Source of the DNA: Flavobacteriaceae bacterium PS02338
GTDB taxonomy: Bacteria > Bacteroidota > Bacteroidia > Sphingobacteriales > Sphingobacteriaceae
Length of the DNA stretch: 64,000 nucleotides
NCBI GenBank assembly: GCA_029959615.1
Contig: JASCOD010000007.1
Coordinates: forward strand, 239,716-303,715
Direction of reading: 5' to 3'
A model generated the notes under the pieces. The model ran no database searches, was not told where the DNA came from, and saw nothing but the letters and a program-made list of their open reading frames with translations. The first letter of the stretch is position 1, and every line of letters starts with the position of its first letter. A program made the translations under genes and the position numbers. Below, one piece after another: positions 44,910 through 53,402 of the stretch.

Positions 44910-45368
44910 ATGGAACAAACAGAATTCTTTAACGTTGCCGAAGTGCAACTAAGCTACAAACCACATTTTAAAGCGCAAGAACGTCCTCAAATCAGTACTT
45001 CTCAGCAAGCTTATAAAGTATTGCTTAATAGTTGGGATATAAGCTTGATTAACTACTTAGAACAAGCTAAGATGATTTTACTAAACCGAAACAATAGAGT
45101 TTTAGGTATAGTTAACTTGTCAAACGGTGGAAGTGCTTCTACCGTAATGGATACTAGAGTTGTATTTGCAATTGCTTTGAAGTCTACAGCAACGAGTATC
45201 ATTTTAGCACATAATCATCCAAGTGGTAATTTAAAACCATCGAGTGATGATATACGAATAACTGAGAAATTAAAGCAAGCGGCTAAGCTTTTGGACATTG
45301 AGCTACATGACCATTTGATAATTAGTGACAATGGTTATTTGAGTATGGCTGAGGAAAATTATATATAA
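44910..45368 (+). CDS. radC: RadC-type JAB/MPN domain protein
   Basis: A 152-residue protein with the JAMM metal-binding motif HNHPSGNLKPSSDD (His101, His103, Asp114) and the typical RadC ending DHLIISDNGYLSMAEE. It lacks the N-terminal helix-hairpin-helix part of full RadC, as is usual for copies on mobile elements. RadC-like genes are frequent beside integrases in Bacteroidota islands; the biochemical role is not settled. A bidirectional terminator separates it from the integrase. Confidence 0.88.
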   Translation: MEQTEFFNVAEVQLSYKPHFKAQERPQISTSQQAYKVLLNSWDISLINYLEQAKMILLNRNNRVLGIVNLSNGGSASTVMDTRVVFAIALKSTATSIILAHNHPSGNLKPSSDDIRITEKLKQAAKLLDIELHDHLIISDNGYLSMAEENYI

Positions 45369-45393
45369 TAGGGAGTTTTTAAACTCCCTATTG
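45367..45393. terminator. bidirectional terminator between radC and integrase
   Basis: AATAGGGAGTTT / AAACTCCCTATT, a 12-bp near-perfect stem, with T-rich sequence on the plus side. Confidence 0.85.
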
Positions 45394-45397
45394 ATTT

Positions 45398-46525
45398 TTA
45401 AAGCTCTGGAAGGTTGTTTTTCAATCCTTCTTCATCTATTTCTCCTAAGCCACGCAAATAATTTAAAGTTACAATCATATTGGAGTGCTGTAACAGTTGT
45501 TGTAAAATATGTAAATCTTTGGTTTTACGATAAACATTAACTGCTCCAGTGTGGCGAAATGAATAAATGGTTTGATTTTTCTCTATAATACCCAATTCAA
45601 GCATTTTCTTCTTAGCTCTAGACCATTGCGTATTAATATAGCTATCATTATAAACGATACCGCTAATACTTAAAAGATTTGTTTCGGGGTCATTAATGCT
45701 ACCCATGCGTTCTATTAAAATCTCCCTGATGTAATTTGGCACAAGTGAAGTTCGTACACGCCTGCTTTTATTTTCTTCACCCGATAATATGATTTTAGTA
45801 AAGTCATTAGCAAAGTGACTTTTCTTTAAAAGGCGTATCTCTTGATGAGGGCGAAGAAAACAGCCATATGTCATTAGACAAGTCAAATGCAAATTCGGAT
45901 GATAGCTTTTCAGAAACTCCAATACTGTTTTTAACTGTTCGTGAGAATATATTTGATGTAAAGTTGCAGCACGTTTCATTGGTTTTGTCAACTGAACAGG
46001 GTTCTCTTTTAAAAGCTTTTTTCTTAGCAGTTCAGCAAAATAAACGTTAACAACCTTTCTTTCACTCATATAATAAGTGCCAGAACTTCTAAATTGGTTC
46101 ATGAAAGGCTCAATATCAATGTTTTCAATTTTTGTAATATCCTGTTGTAAAATGTTTTTCGGGAAGTGCTTCACAAGCTTACGATACATATCTTGTAAGT
46201 CCCTTGTATATAGTTTGCTTAGTTTTTGATTTTCTTTGTCTATCAAAACGTCTTTGAGAGCTTGTTGGAAGGTTAAAAAGTCCGCTTGTTCTGGTTCAAG
46301 AGAGATGTCTGGATGCCAACCATTTTCTAATGCCTTAGAAAATTCAAAAGCAAGTTCATTAAGTTGTTTTAATCTTCCCGAATAAGTTCTGCAAGAATTC
46401 GGATTGCTGTCAATATTGATTTTATTACCTGTGTATTCTCTATATCTTTTTCCGTCGATATAGAAAGTAATGTACCCTCTTTTTGATAGGTTTTTGGATA
46501 CTACAACCTTTGCATTTAGAAACAT
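45398..46525 (-). CDS. int: tyrosine recombinase (island integrase)
   Basis: A 375-residue phage-integrase-family protein. An arm-binding N-terminus (1-75) and a SAM-like core-binding domain (80-180) precede the catalytic domain: Arg225 in FLRPHQEI, Arg324-His325 in YSFRHTGAVN, His347 in LLQHSN and the nucleophile Tyr356 in TLNYLRG. The first His of the usual H-x-x-R is Tyr or Ser here, a variation seen in other Bacteroidota integrases. It sits 87 bases from the right attachment site and should catalyse insertion at the tRNA-Phe 3' end. AAATTTGGCGCTC directly precedes its start. Confidence 0.93.
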   Translation of the reverse strand: MFLNAKVVVSKNLSKRGYITFYIDGKRYREYTGNKINIDSNPNSCRTYSGRLKQLNELAFEFSKALENGWHPDISLEPEQADFLTFQQALKDVLIDKENQKLSKLYTRDLQDMYRKLVKHFPKNILQQDITKIENIDIEPFMNQFRSSGTYYMSERKVVNVYFAELLRKKLLKENPVQLTKPMKRAATLHQIYSHEQLKTVLEFLKSYHPNLHLTCLMTYGCFLRPHQEIRLLKKSHFANDFTKIILSGEENKSRRVRTSLVPNYIREILIERMGSINDPETNLLSISGIVYNDSYINTQWSRAKKKMLELGIIEKNQTIYSFRHTGAVNVYRKTKDLHILQQLLQHSNMIVTLNYLRGLGEIDEEGLKNNLPEL

Positions 46526-46538
46526 AAATTTGGCGCTC
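46526..46538. repeat. putative integrase arm-type site (right)
   Basis: AAATTTGGCGCTC, identical to 30732-30744 near the other end, in the same orientation. In the excised circle the two copies would flank the attachment core. Confidence 0.45.
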
Positions 46539-46611
46539 TAAATGCTGTTTTAACCTTTGTTTTTTATCAAATCTGTGCGGAAAATAGGTTAAACAGAGCC
46601 ACGTTTTGGTT

Positions 46612-46654
46612 CTGAAAATCCTTGTGTCGCTGGTTCGATCCCAGCAGGCACCAC
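46612..46654 (+). repeat. right attachment site of the island
   Basis: Exact 43-bp copy of the tRNA-Phe 3' end (30542-30584). The 5' half of the tRNA is absent, so this is the partial copy left by integration. Confidence 0.92.
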
Positions 46655-46660
46655 CACTTA

Positions 46661-46690
46661 AACCCTTCAGATTAATTTCTGAAGGGTTTT
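46661..46690 (+). terminator. terminator after the partial tRNA-Phe copy
   Basis: AACCCTTCAGA, 6-nt loop, TCTGAAGGGTT then TTTT. It differs from the terminator after the complete tRNA-Phe. Confidence 0.8.
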
Positions 46691-47386
46691 TTGTTCTATG
46701 GGTACAAATATGAGTACACTTGTTTCATCTTTTTTGTAATTATAGTTTGTTAAATAGAAATCATAAAGAAATGAGGCTTACGATATATGTGTAGATTTCG
46801 GTAATAGTATCCAGTCTATTCCGTTCCAAACTGTCCACTTCAGCTGATAGTTTTTGTTTTTCATCCCGACTGCGTTCATCACCCACCACTTACATTTCTC
46901 CATTCCAATCCCCCGACAATCAAGCTTCCGAATCAGCTTTTTGCGTAGCAAAAGCACAGGAATGGGCTCCAGATATCGCTAATAACCTTATTTAAATTTA
47001 GGTCAGTAGGCTACATCGAAACTTCGCAAAAAAACCGATTATAAAGCGATCAGAGTCGTTAAAACATATCGCCCGAAAGATTACCCAAACCACACCGCCA
47101 CACGATCAAACAAGCTTAAAATCAGCCGACTGGACACTTTCAAGCAAAATATACTGGACACTTTGCTCCGTAAAAAGTGGCTACTTTGGAAAAAAACAGG
47201 TGGCCACTTTTAGTATATCCTCCAATTATACCGAAAGAGTATAATAAGTCAACTTAGAAATGCATGTTTTAAAACATATTTTTTAAATAAAAGACAGGAC
47301 AACATTTGATGTCCTATCTTGTTTGGGTGAATCAGCGTATTTCCGAAAAGGTGAAAACGTCAATCATAACCATTGTGTCGCAAATA

Positions 47387-47896
47387 CTATTGGATCCTCT
47401 TAAATATCCAGTATCTATTGTTTTCAAGAGGACTTATCGACAAGGTTGAATCAGTGGTTCCATTCAATAAATAGCAATGCTTTTTTGTAGAATCTGACAG
47501 CTTTGTTAGACTGATGTATGCAGTATACTGATCCACTGGTACGGTTTGTCCACATTGTGGGGATGTATTTGAAATTACATAGTTAGAACTATCATTTTGA
47601 TGCCCCACATAGTATTCGATAAATTTCCCAGCTGAAGTAAACCTCATCCTCCAATTAGGGTCTTCTTCGGCTTCCCAAGTACCTACTACATTATTATCAA
47701 TAGTTGTTTTTGTTTCATTTTGGTTTCCATCATTCTTATCAAAGTTTGGAACTACTTTATCAACTACATTTGGACTACTAATTTCTTCTTTTCCAAAATT
47801 AGACTTCTCTGCGGCAACGTAGGAATAACACAGATTTCCAAGTAATAACAATCCAGCAACTATTAAAGCATAGCTTATTATTTTTTTTCTTTTCAT
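47387..47896 (-). CDS. small membrane-anchored protein of unknown function
   Basis: A 169-residue protein with one N-terminal membrane helix (about 6-26). A low-complexity Asn/Asp/Lys linker (35-70) leads to a beta-rich domain starting VVGTWEAEEDPNWRMRF, which looks like a lipocalin-like or DUF-type beta barrel; two Cys may form a disulfide. It ends the six-gene leftward operon, 10 bases after the GH19 gene. It might inhibit or guard against the hydrolase, but this rests on position only. Confidence 0.6.
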   Translation of the reverse strand: MKRKKIISYALIVAGLLLLGNLCYSYVAAEKSNFGKEEISSPNVVDKVVPNFDKNDGNQNETKTTIDNNVVGTWEAEEDPNWRMRFTSAGKFIEYYVGHQNDSSNYVISNTSPQCGQTVPVDQYTAYISLTKLSDSTKKHCYLLNGTTDSTLSISPLENNRYWIFKRIQ

Positions 47897-47906
47897 TTTT
47901 TTAATA

Positions 47907-49022
47907 TTAATTACAATCTATATGTTTTTTAACATTCTTATATTTTGCTTCTCTATCGGGTAAACCAACCTTTCCACCATTGACTCTTTTAGTTACGGCT
48001 TCAACAGTAGTACTACTATCGACCGTCATCCTATCTAAAACCCTATCCATATAAAACCAAAGTGCGGCCTCAACTGAAAGCCATGCGTCGGTTTCCAATA
48101 TTTCAGGATGGTTCACAATGTCAATCTCATCCAACATATTATCATTATACCAATCTTGAAACGCCTGATAATTTCCTCGACCAGTCAATTGGATGATACC
48201 CCTGCCCTTATACTTTAAGGCATCACCAGGTTGATTATTGCCGTTTCTTGTCCCATAAACGAAATTAGCTAATTTTTCAGGGTTATAAGCGTAATCATTT
48301 GGATCTTTTTTGGTTGGATCGGTAAACGAAAATCTGTTAGGCCAAACTATAACAAGCCTTTCTGGACTAAAGTAAAAGCTTTCTACAGCATTCAAATTTC
48401 GAAATCCACCACTTTCATGCCCCGCTTGGGCCAAGAAATGGCGTAATTCTTCTTTGGTATTTATTCCGAAGCTGCCCATTTCAGCATCTAATACGTCATG
48501 TAACAATTGCAAATCTTCTTCCGAAGCGGTTGGAAAAGCTTTCTCGAGATCCTCTACACTGGGTGGGCATACAGGGCCATCTTCATTTTGTTCATCGACC
48601 TTATCTTTGATATAGTCTAAAAGCTCGTCGATACTGTCCCAAAAATCGGGATCATATTCGGGTTCATCTGGGTCAATTATATTAGGCCAAGCATTAATTA
48701 TCTCCTCTTTGTACCCAGTAATGACGATCCAGTCAAGAGAGCCAAGAGAAGGATCCCATATAGTACCATCGTCGAGAATGAAAACGGTGTGCCCTAACCA
48801 AAAGTCAGAATCAACGATTGGCATGCCAAACAAATCCGAAAGTTGATCATAAAGTTCGAGATAGGGATTTGTCATATCAATTACTTCTTCATCATCCCAC
48901 CAGTCATCTTCATCTCCCCAGCTCTGTGCCATTACTCGGTTTGCTGTAAGTTGTATATTTCCATTTTCAATCACAGGATAAAGTCCAAATGTCAGCATTA
49001 ACAATATCAATATTTTTTTCAT
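47907..49022 (-). CDS. secreted GH19-type chitinase/lysozyme-like protein
   Basis: A 371-residue exported protein. A signal peptide (cleavage near VMAQS) is followed by an unusually acidic 120-residue region (GDEDDWWDDEEV and DPDEPEYDPD). The C-terminal GH19 domain (about 165-370) has FLAQAGHESGGF with the catalytic Glu, YKGRGIIQLTGRGNY and a family-like WFYMDR segment. GH19 enzymes cleave chitin or peptidoglycan glycan. It lies 4 bases after the Sel1/T9SS gene and is co-transcribed. The acidic domain has no parallel that I recognise. Confidence 0.82.
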   Translation of the reverse strand: MKKILILLMLTFGLYPVIENGNIQLTANRVMAQSWGDEDDWWDDEEVIDMTNPYLELYDQLSDLFGMPIVDSDFWLGHTVFILDDGTIWDPSLGSLDWIVITGYKEEIINAWPNIIDPDEPEYDPDFWDSIDELLDYIKDKVDEQNEDGPVCPPSVEDLEKAFPTASEEDLQLLHDVLDAEMGSFGINTKEELRHFLAQAGHESGGFRNLNAVESFYFSPERLVIVWPNRFSFTDPTKKDPNDYAYNPEKLANFVYGTRNGNNQPGDALKYKGRGIIQLTGRGNYQAFQDWYNDNMLDEIDIVNHPEILETDAWLSVEAALWFYMDRVLDRMTVDSSTTVEAVTKRVNGGKVGLPDREAKYKNVKKHIDCN

Positions 49023-49026
49023 GATC

Positions 49027-50517
49027 TTATTTTTTAATCACCATTAAAGATTTCAACTTATTGTTATACTGTAGTGTGACTACATAATTACCAGGTCTAG
49101 AAGGGACACTGAGTGGAAAAGTGTATTCACCAGACTGCTGAAACCCTAATTGGTTGCGGCTCACGGTTTTTCCAGAGAGTACATCGGTTACTATAATGGT
49201 TACCGTTGCAGACGTTCTAAGCGTATATTTGACGTTTGTGTTATCAAAGAAAGGATTCGGATAAACCTTAAGGGCCAATGCCAATTCATCTAATTTCTCC
49301 TCTTCGGCTGACTTTGCAACTAAATCAGTATTGTTAAGCGTTGGGATTAGATTAGGCAAGGCACTAGTACGCACCAACATGATCAATCTTTCCTTTTCTG
49401 GTTCTTTCGCTTTTGGTGAATAAACTTTGATGTGACCACTAAGGTAAATCGTATCAGAACTTTGAACCATATTTAGATACGCTCGCTCGAATGTCAACTG
49501 CAGCTTATTTTTTTGATGATAGTGATCCTTGTGCTCTTGTTCAGTTGCATTGAATATCAAAGCGGTGTCCGTCAATTTTGCATTAACATAGACTAAATCC
49601 TGCCCATCTTCCTGCCACTGACCAAAAAGTTCACCCTTTGAATTTTTCTCTAGGCTAAGTTGCATTCTGGTTTGTGAAATAATATGTTTTCCACTCCAGT
49701 CGAATTTGATCACGAACCCATCATAATTCCCGTCAATTACATTATTTTTCTTGACTGTTTGAATAGTTTTTTTAAAACCTGCCTTTAGTTTTATTGGTGT
49801 GGCAAATTGGGCCGGCGGCTGTGGAGGTTCTATGAAATTAGCGTTGCTATTTTCTGGTTCTATACTTTGTAATTCTTCTATCGCCCTTTTATCATTTCCT
49901 TTTGCGGCCTTGGAAAGGTAATATTTGGCACTATCTGCATTTTTGGTGATGCCGTAACCGTTTCTAAAGCACAATCCCAACATGTAGTAACTAGATTTAT
50001 TATGGACACTGACCCCTTTCTGAAACTGCTGTACAGCTTTCTCATAATTCTGTGCAACACCCAGCCCTTTGTAAAGCATATAACCTTGGGCATACAGACA
50101 TGAACCGTTTTTTAATGACGCTCCCTTACTAAATATTTCATAAGCCTTTTCGAAATTCTGAGAAGTTCCGATACCGGCCTTGTACATACTGCCGAGATTA
50201 TACCACGCTATTGTATACCCTGCCTCTGCAGCTTTTAGATACCATTTCAAAGCCTCTGCTTCATCAACAGCAACCCCCTGACCATTATTATATAGGTTGG
50301 CGAGGCCATTCATAGCTTTAGCATTACCCTTCTGGGCAAATTGCTGATAGATCAGAAATCCCTCTTTTGGATTATAGTATTTAGATTTTGGGTTCAACAG
50401 GACTTTGGCTTTGATAAAGGCCATGTTCGTACTGTCTGGAGCCTTCTTGATTACATTTTGAGCGAAAATGGGAATACCGCCCAGAGATAAGCCCAATAAA
50501 AGGAGAAATTTTTTCAT
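49027..50517 (-). CDS. Sel1-repeat protein with T9SS sorting domain
   Basis: A 496-residue exported protein. Signal peptide (cleavage near IFAQN), then about five Sel1-like repeats (about 40-210; AMNGLANLYNNGQGVAVDEA, AWYNLGSMYKAGIGTSQNFE and so on). A beta-rich middle follows (250-385). The C-terminal 80 residues are a type A type IX secretion domain beginning LKVYPNPFFDNTNV and ending KSLMVIKK. Sel1 repeats bind proteins; the tail implies export across the outer membrane and surface attachment or release. Confidence 0.85.
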   Translation of the reverse strand: MKKFLLLLGLSLGGIPIFAQNVIKKAPDSTNMAFIKAKVLLNPKSKYYNPKEGFLIYQQFAQKGNAKAMNGLANLYNNGQGVAVDEAEALKWYLKAAEAGYTIAWYNLGSMYKAGIGTSQNFEKAYEIFSKGASLKNGSCLYAQGYMLYKGLGVAQNYEKAVQQFQKGVSVHNKSSYYMLGLCFRNGYGITKNADSAKYYLSKAAKGNDKRAIEELQSIEPENSNANFIEPPQPPAQFATPIKLKAGFKKTIQTVKKNNVIDGNYDGFVIKFDWSGKHIISQTRMQLSLEKNSKGELFGQWQEDGQDLVYVNAKLTDTALIFNATEQEHKDHYHQKNKLQLTFERAYLNMVQSSDTIYLSGHIKVYSPKAKEPEKERLIMLVRTSALPNLIPTLNNTDLVAKSAEEEKLDELALALKVYPNPFFDNTNVKYTLRTSATVTIIVTDVLSGKTVSRNQLGFQQSGEYTFPLSVPSRPGNYVVTLQYNNKLKSLMVIKK

Positions 50518-50562
50518 GTACTTTTTTACGTTAATGAATTGATTGGTTAATTATACCGAATG

Positions 50563-51843
50563 TCACCATGCCATTTTTCTTTTAAGAGCATGATTGGTTG
50601 CGGTAAGGTCTTTACTTTCTTCAAGCTTGATCAATAAGTTAGGTTTATCAAAGAGCGCAGCCTGTTTTAGTTTAGCGTTCTCTGAGCTACTTTTTATCTT
50701 ATATTTTTCGGCAGTGGTCAATCTTCTGAGTTCATACTGCATAAGACCCTCTCTAGTTTTGTTTTCGTCGACACCGACGGTTAGCTTCTTAGCGACCAAT
50801 TCAGTCCAAAGACGTGCGGAGTTATTTTTTGCAGAATTCTTCAACTTGTAGTTCAACCACAAGTCGAGTTGTCCGCTTGAAAGAATCTTTGCAAGTCCAT
50901 CATTTTCGTAGTTTACGGTCTTATACTTAGCACCACTATTTACTTTTTGGAATTCCTTTTGTGTCCTATCGAGGGTATATATTCGATTTACAAATGAATC
51001 TATTTGAACACTTGTTAGTTTGGTGATATGCCTATTTTTGATTAAGTCTGCAAAAATAGATTGATCATTTTGTCTGCCCTTTAGAAGTTCGACTTTCCTG
51101 AGGATGAACGGTTTTGATAGATATAACGCATGATCAATTGAATCCAACCGTCGCTGGGACTTCCTTTCACCGAGATACGCCCTCGCCACAAGTCTTTTTA
51201 GTAGAAAATCTGAGACCTCCTGCTTAAAGAGATTACTATCGATCTTATCAGCCAACTTTTCTTTAACAATATAATGCCAGTTTGCAGCAGCTTGGGCCTC
51301 TAAAAAAGGGCGTTCTTTGAGGGCCATAAAACCTGCAAACTTCTGTTGGCCTAGAATCTCAAGCAGCTTGGTTTCTTCCCAAGGGCGAATTTCTGACACG
51401 ATATGTTTCGGTAGAGAAAATGTATCATTATATCCTTTAATCAATAATGCTATTTGCTCTTTATCAATCTTTAGCTCGTTGCGATAGCCAATGGCCGTCA
51501 CTAAGCGGCTACAGCTGGGGGTTGTCATCAAATATGTAGCAAACTCTTCAGGCGATAAGTAATCTTGAAGCCCACGATTACTTTTAAGCGCACCATATAA
51601 GTTCGATAATTTAGCGGTAGGGGAATTTTGTTTAATTAAATCTTTTGCGGTACTGTCCATTGCCAAGAAATACTTAGCCAACATCAATTGTCGTTCTTCA
51701 GAAAGTGGGACAACTTTCGCTACGGCATAAACCCTGTAGGTAACATAACCGGAATAATCGTACATTTTAGGCGAAAGTTGCGCATTTAAGTTCAAGCAAA
51801 AAAAAGACAGGAGATTAAGTAATGTGTATTTTATAAATTTCAT
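50563..51843 (-). CDS. secreted hypothetical protein
   Basis: A 426-residue exported protein with a signal peptide (cleavage near LNAQL). The mature protein is largely helical, rich in Lys and Leu, without recognised motif or C-terminal sorting domain. It lies 45 bases after and 36 bases before operon neighbours. Probably periplasmic. I do not recognise the family. Confidence 0.6.
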   Translation of the reverse strand: MKFIKYTLLNLLSFFCLNLNAQLSPKMYDYSGYVTYRVYAVAKVVPLSEERQLMLAKYFLAMDSTAKDLIKQNSPTAKLSNLYGALKSNRGLQDYLSPEEFATYLMTTPSCSRLVTAIGYRNELKIDKEQIALLIKGYNDTFSLPKHIVSEIRPWEETKLLEILGQQKFAGFMALKERPFLEAQAAANWHYIVKEKLADKIDSNLFKQEVSDFLLKRLVARAYLGERKSQRRLDSIDHALYLSKPFILRKVELLKGRQNDQSIFADLIKNRHITKLTSVQIDSFVNRIYTLDRTQKEFQKVNSGAKYKTVNYENDGLAKILSSGQLDLWLNYKLKNSAKNNSARLWTELVAKKLTVGVDENKTREGLMQYELRRLTTAEKYKIKSSSENAKLKQAALFDKPNLLIKLEESKDLTATNHALKRKMAW

Positions 51844-51879
51844 AGCCGTTAATTTTATATTTAAATACGATTTAACTAA

Positions 51880-53385
51880 TTAGAACCATACCCTTTGGTT
51901 GTCATCTGTGATAATGAATGGACGTTCCTTACCGATTGGTTTCTGGGGGATTAATAAGAAAAGTGAATTAGTCGGCACATTATTAAAAACCATCTTTTGT
52001 CCAGCATTTTTGGCAATTTGATTTTGGAGGAGTTTCCATCTGTGGTCCCAATAATATAATCGATAATTCATCCCAGGTTTGAAACGCAAGTATGCTTCCT
52101 CTTCATGGATCTCAATTGACTGTTTACGTACCATATCGGGCATTAACTGTCGTTGATTATTGTATCCTAGCGCAATGGGATAGCCGGCCGGAACTAATTT
52201 TTGTTTTACGTAATAACTCGGCAGGTAGACTACACCCTTTGACATGTTAGCAAAAGTGAAAGAACGATTTTCATTTTTCGACCACCAGATCGGACGCCAT
52301 CGTAACCCATTGAACACACATGCAAATACTATTTTTTGTGGAGCTTTAACATCTCTGATTTTTGAGGTTATATTGGCAGTTGGCCAATAATCCGAAGTAA
52401 CATCCCTATAGGTCTTCGACCTTAGTATACCTGGAGGAATATCATTTTCAGCAAGAATACTTGCCAACGTATTCTGTTGTTCAGCATAGGTTATCCTGAA
52501 TACTTTTCCCGGTTCCCTTGTCAGTTCGCGATTGAACTTTCTTGTCGACTGTTCATAATTCACAGCTTTCATTTTAGCATCATAGATTGTTGCAAAAAAA
52601 TGACCGTAGCTAGAAGTTGCCCAATATGGAACGATATTTTCTGCACATGGAATCCCTTGGCTTCTCATCCCAAAAATTGTAAAGGGAACACCATCTTCAC
52701 ACAGTCCACTTTTCCTGAGAATGAGTTGCTGAGCACCTAACCTCGGCAATGGTTCAGTTCGTTTCAATTTGCCCCATGATCCTGCGAACATACTGGCATG
52801 TTTTCTTAGCATATTGTCCAGACCATCAGCTTTAAGTTTATCAGATATCCAGCTATAATTCTCTCCATAGTATTTACGCCAAGACTGGTAGGGTTCAACA
52901 CTGACACGATGCGGTAAAATGAATTCGCAGAAATCACCAAATGGAATGTTCAAATACGAAGATTTTTTCCATTGCGAAAAAGCCATATCTATATTGTTTA
53001 TCAGCTCTGCTCCACTTAGACTTTTAAGATCATATTTTATAAACTGTACGGGATGTAATCCAGGATGCCTCTCTTTTAATTTGGCAAGTGCGAAATTTGC
53101 TGAAGCCTCATCTTTGTAGTCAAGCTCATTAAATGGAATACGGCGGTTTGTAGCATCTGCCCAATAATAATCCACTCCGAAATGGTTATGCATATTAGCA
53201 ATCAGAAAATAGAGAGCCTGTAACTTTTTAGCGTCCGTCTGATTCTTAAAGTGGGTGATCGCTTTGACAAGCTCCTTTTTATTTTCACCCGCTTGGTCCA
53301 GATTTTTTTGAACCGATATCGGATATTGTGAAAAACCGATCAGGGAATAAAAAATTAAAAAAAATAAAATTGGGTACATCCTCAT
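51880..53385 (-). CDS. secreted transglutaminase-like protein
   Basis: A 501-residue exported protein (signal peptide ending near GFSQY). The central part resembles the transglutaminase-like domains of Bacteroidota: Cys in RKSGLCEDGVPFTIFGMR, followed by IPCAENIVPYW and the His in SSYGHFFATIYD, consistent with a Cys-His-Asp triad. The C-terminal 150 residues are a beta-rich domain. Such domains act as proteases or cross-linkers on peptides; the substrate is unknown. Second gene of the operon. Confidence 0.7.
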   Translation of the reverse strand: MRMYPILFFLIFYSLIGFSQYPISVQKNLDQAGENKKELVKAITHFKNQTDAKKLQALYFLIANMHNHFGVDYYWADATNRRIPFNELDYKDEASANFALAKLKERHPGLHPVQFIKYDLKSLSGAELINNIDMAFSQWKKSSYLNIPFGDFCEFILPHRVSVEPYQSWRKYYGENYSWISDKLKADGLDNMLRKHASMFAGSWGKLKRTEPLPRLGAQQLILRKSGLCEDGVPFTIFGMRSQGIPCAENIVPYWATSSYGHFFATIYDAKMKAVNYEQSTRKFNRELTREPGKVFRITYAEQQNTLASILAENDIPPGILRSKTYRDVTSDYWPTANITSKIRDVKAPQKIVFACVFNGLRWRPIWWSKNENRSFTFANMSKGVVYLPSYYVKQKLVPAGYPIALGYNNQRQLMPDMVRKQSIEIHEEEAYLRFKPGMNYRLYYWDHRWKLLQNQIAKNAGQKMVFNNVPTNSLFLLIPQKPIGKERPFIITDDNQRVWF

Positions 53386-53402
53386 ATACTGTTCATTTAG
53401 AT

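Larger units (their letters stand above)
30542..46654. mobile_element. tRNA-Phe-integrated genomic island (about 16.1 kb)
   Basis: Bounded by an exact 43-bp direct repeat: the anticodon-to-3' part of tRNA-Phe plus one base (30542-30584) and its copy (46612-46654). A tyrosine recombinase lies 87 bases inside the right copy, reading inward. All other island genes read rightward. Cargo includes a helicase-like protein, two leader-controlled lipoproteins, RelA/SpoT-domain, NACHT and PD-(D/E)XK proteins and RadC. No conjugation, relaxase or phage structural gene is visible, so it is probably mobilised by other elements or only excised and integrated. Confidence 0.9.
46539..47386. other. island border and remnant sequence without intact genes
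   Basis: About 850 bases. It contains the right attachment site, its terminator and no intact ORF. A minus-strand frame near 46790-46880 reads LKWTVWNGIDWILLPKSTH, which looks like the tail of a lost gene. Several TGGACACTTT-like words (46831 inverted, 47131, 47154, 47201 variant) resemble the non-coding ends of IS21-type elements. I infer decayed insertion-sequence material, weakly. Confidence 0.4.

Noticed and set aside
35537..44910. Integron-like gene-cassette array (one direction, structured gaps, recombinase at the end)
   Set aside because: No attC core (RYYYAAC/GTTRRRY) recurs at the gene borders, and the recombinase is a tRNA-type island integrase without visible integron-integrase features. 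The repeated modules read better as promoters.
46790..46880. Short minus-strand gene next to the island border
   Set aside because: Only about 35 codons, no promoter; treated as a remnant in the border region.
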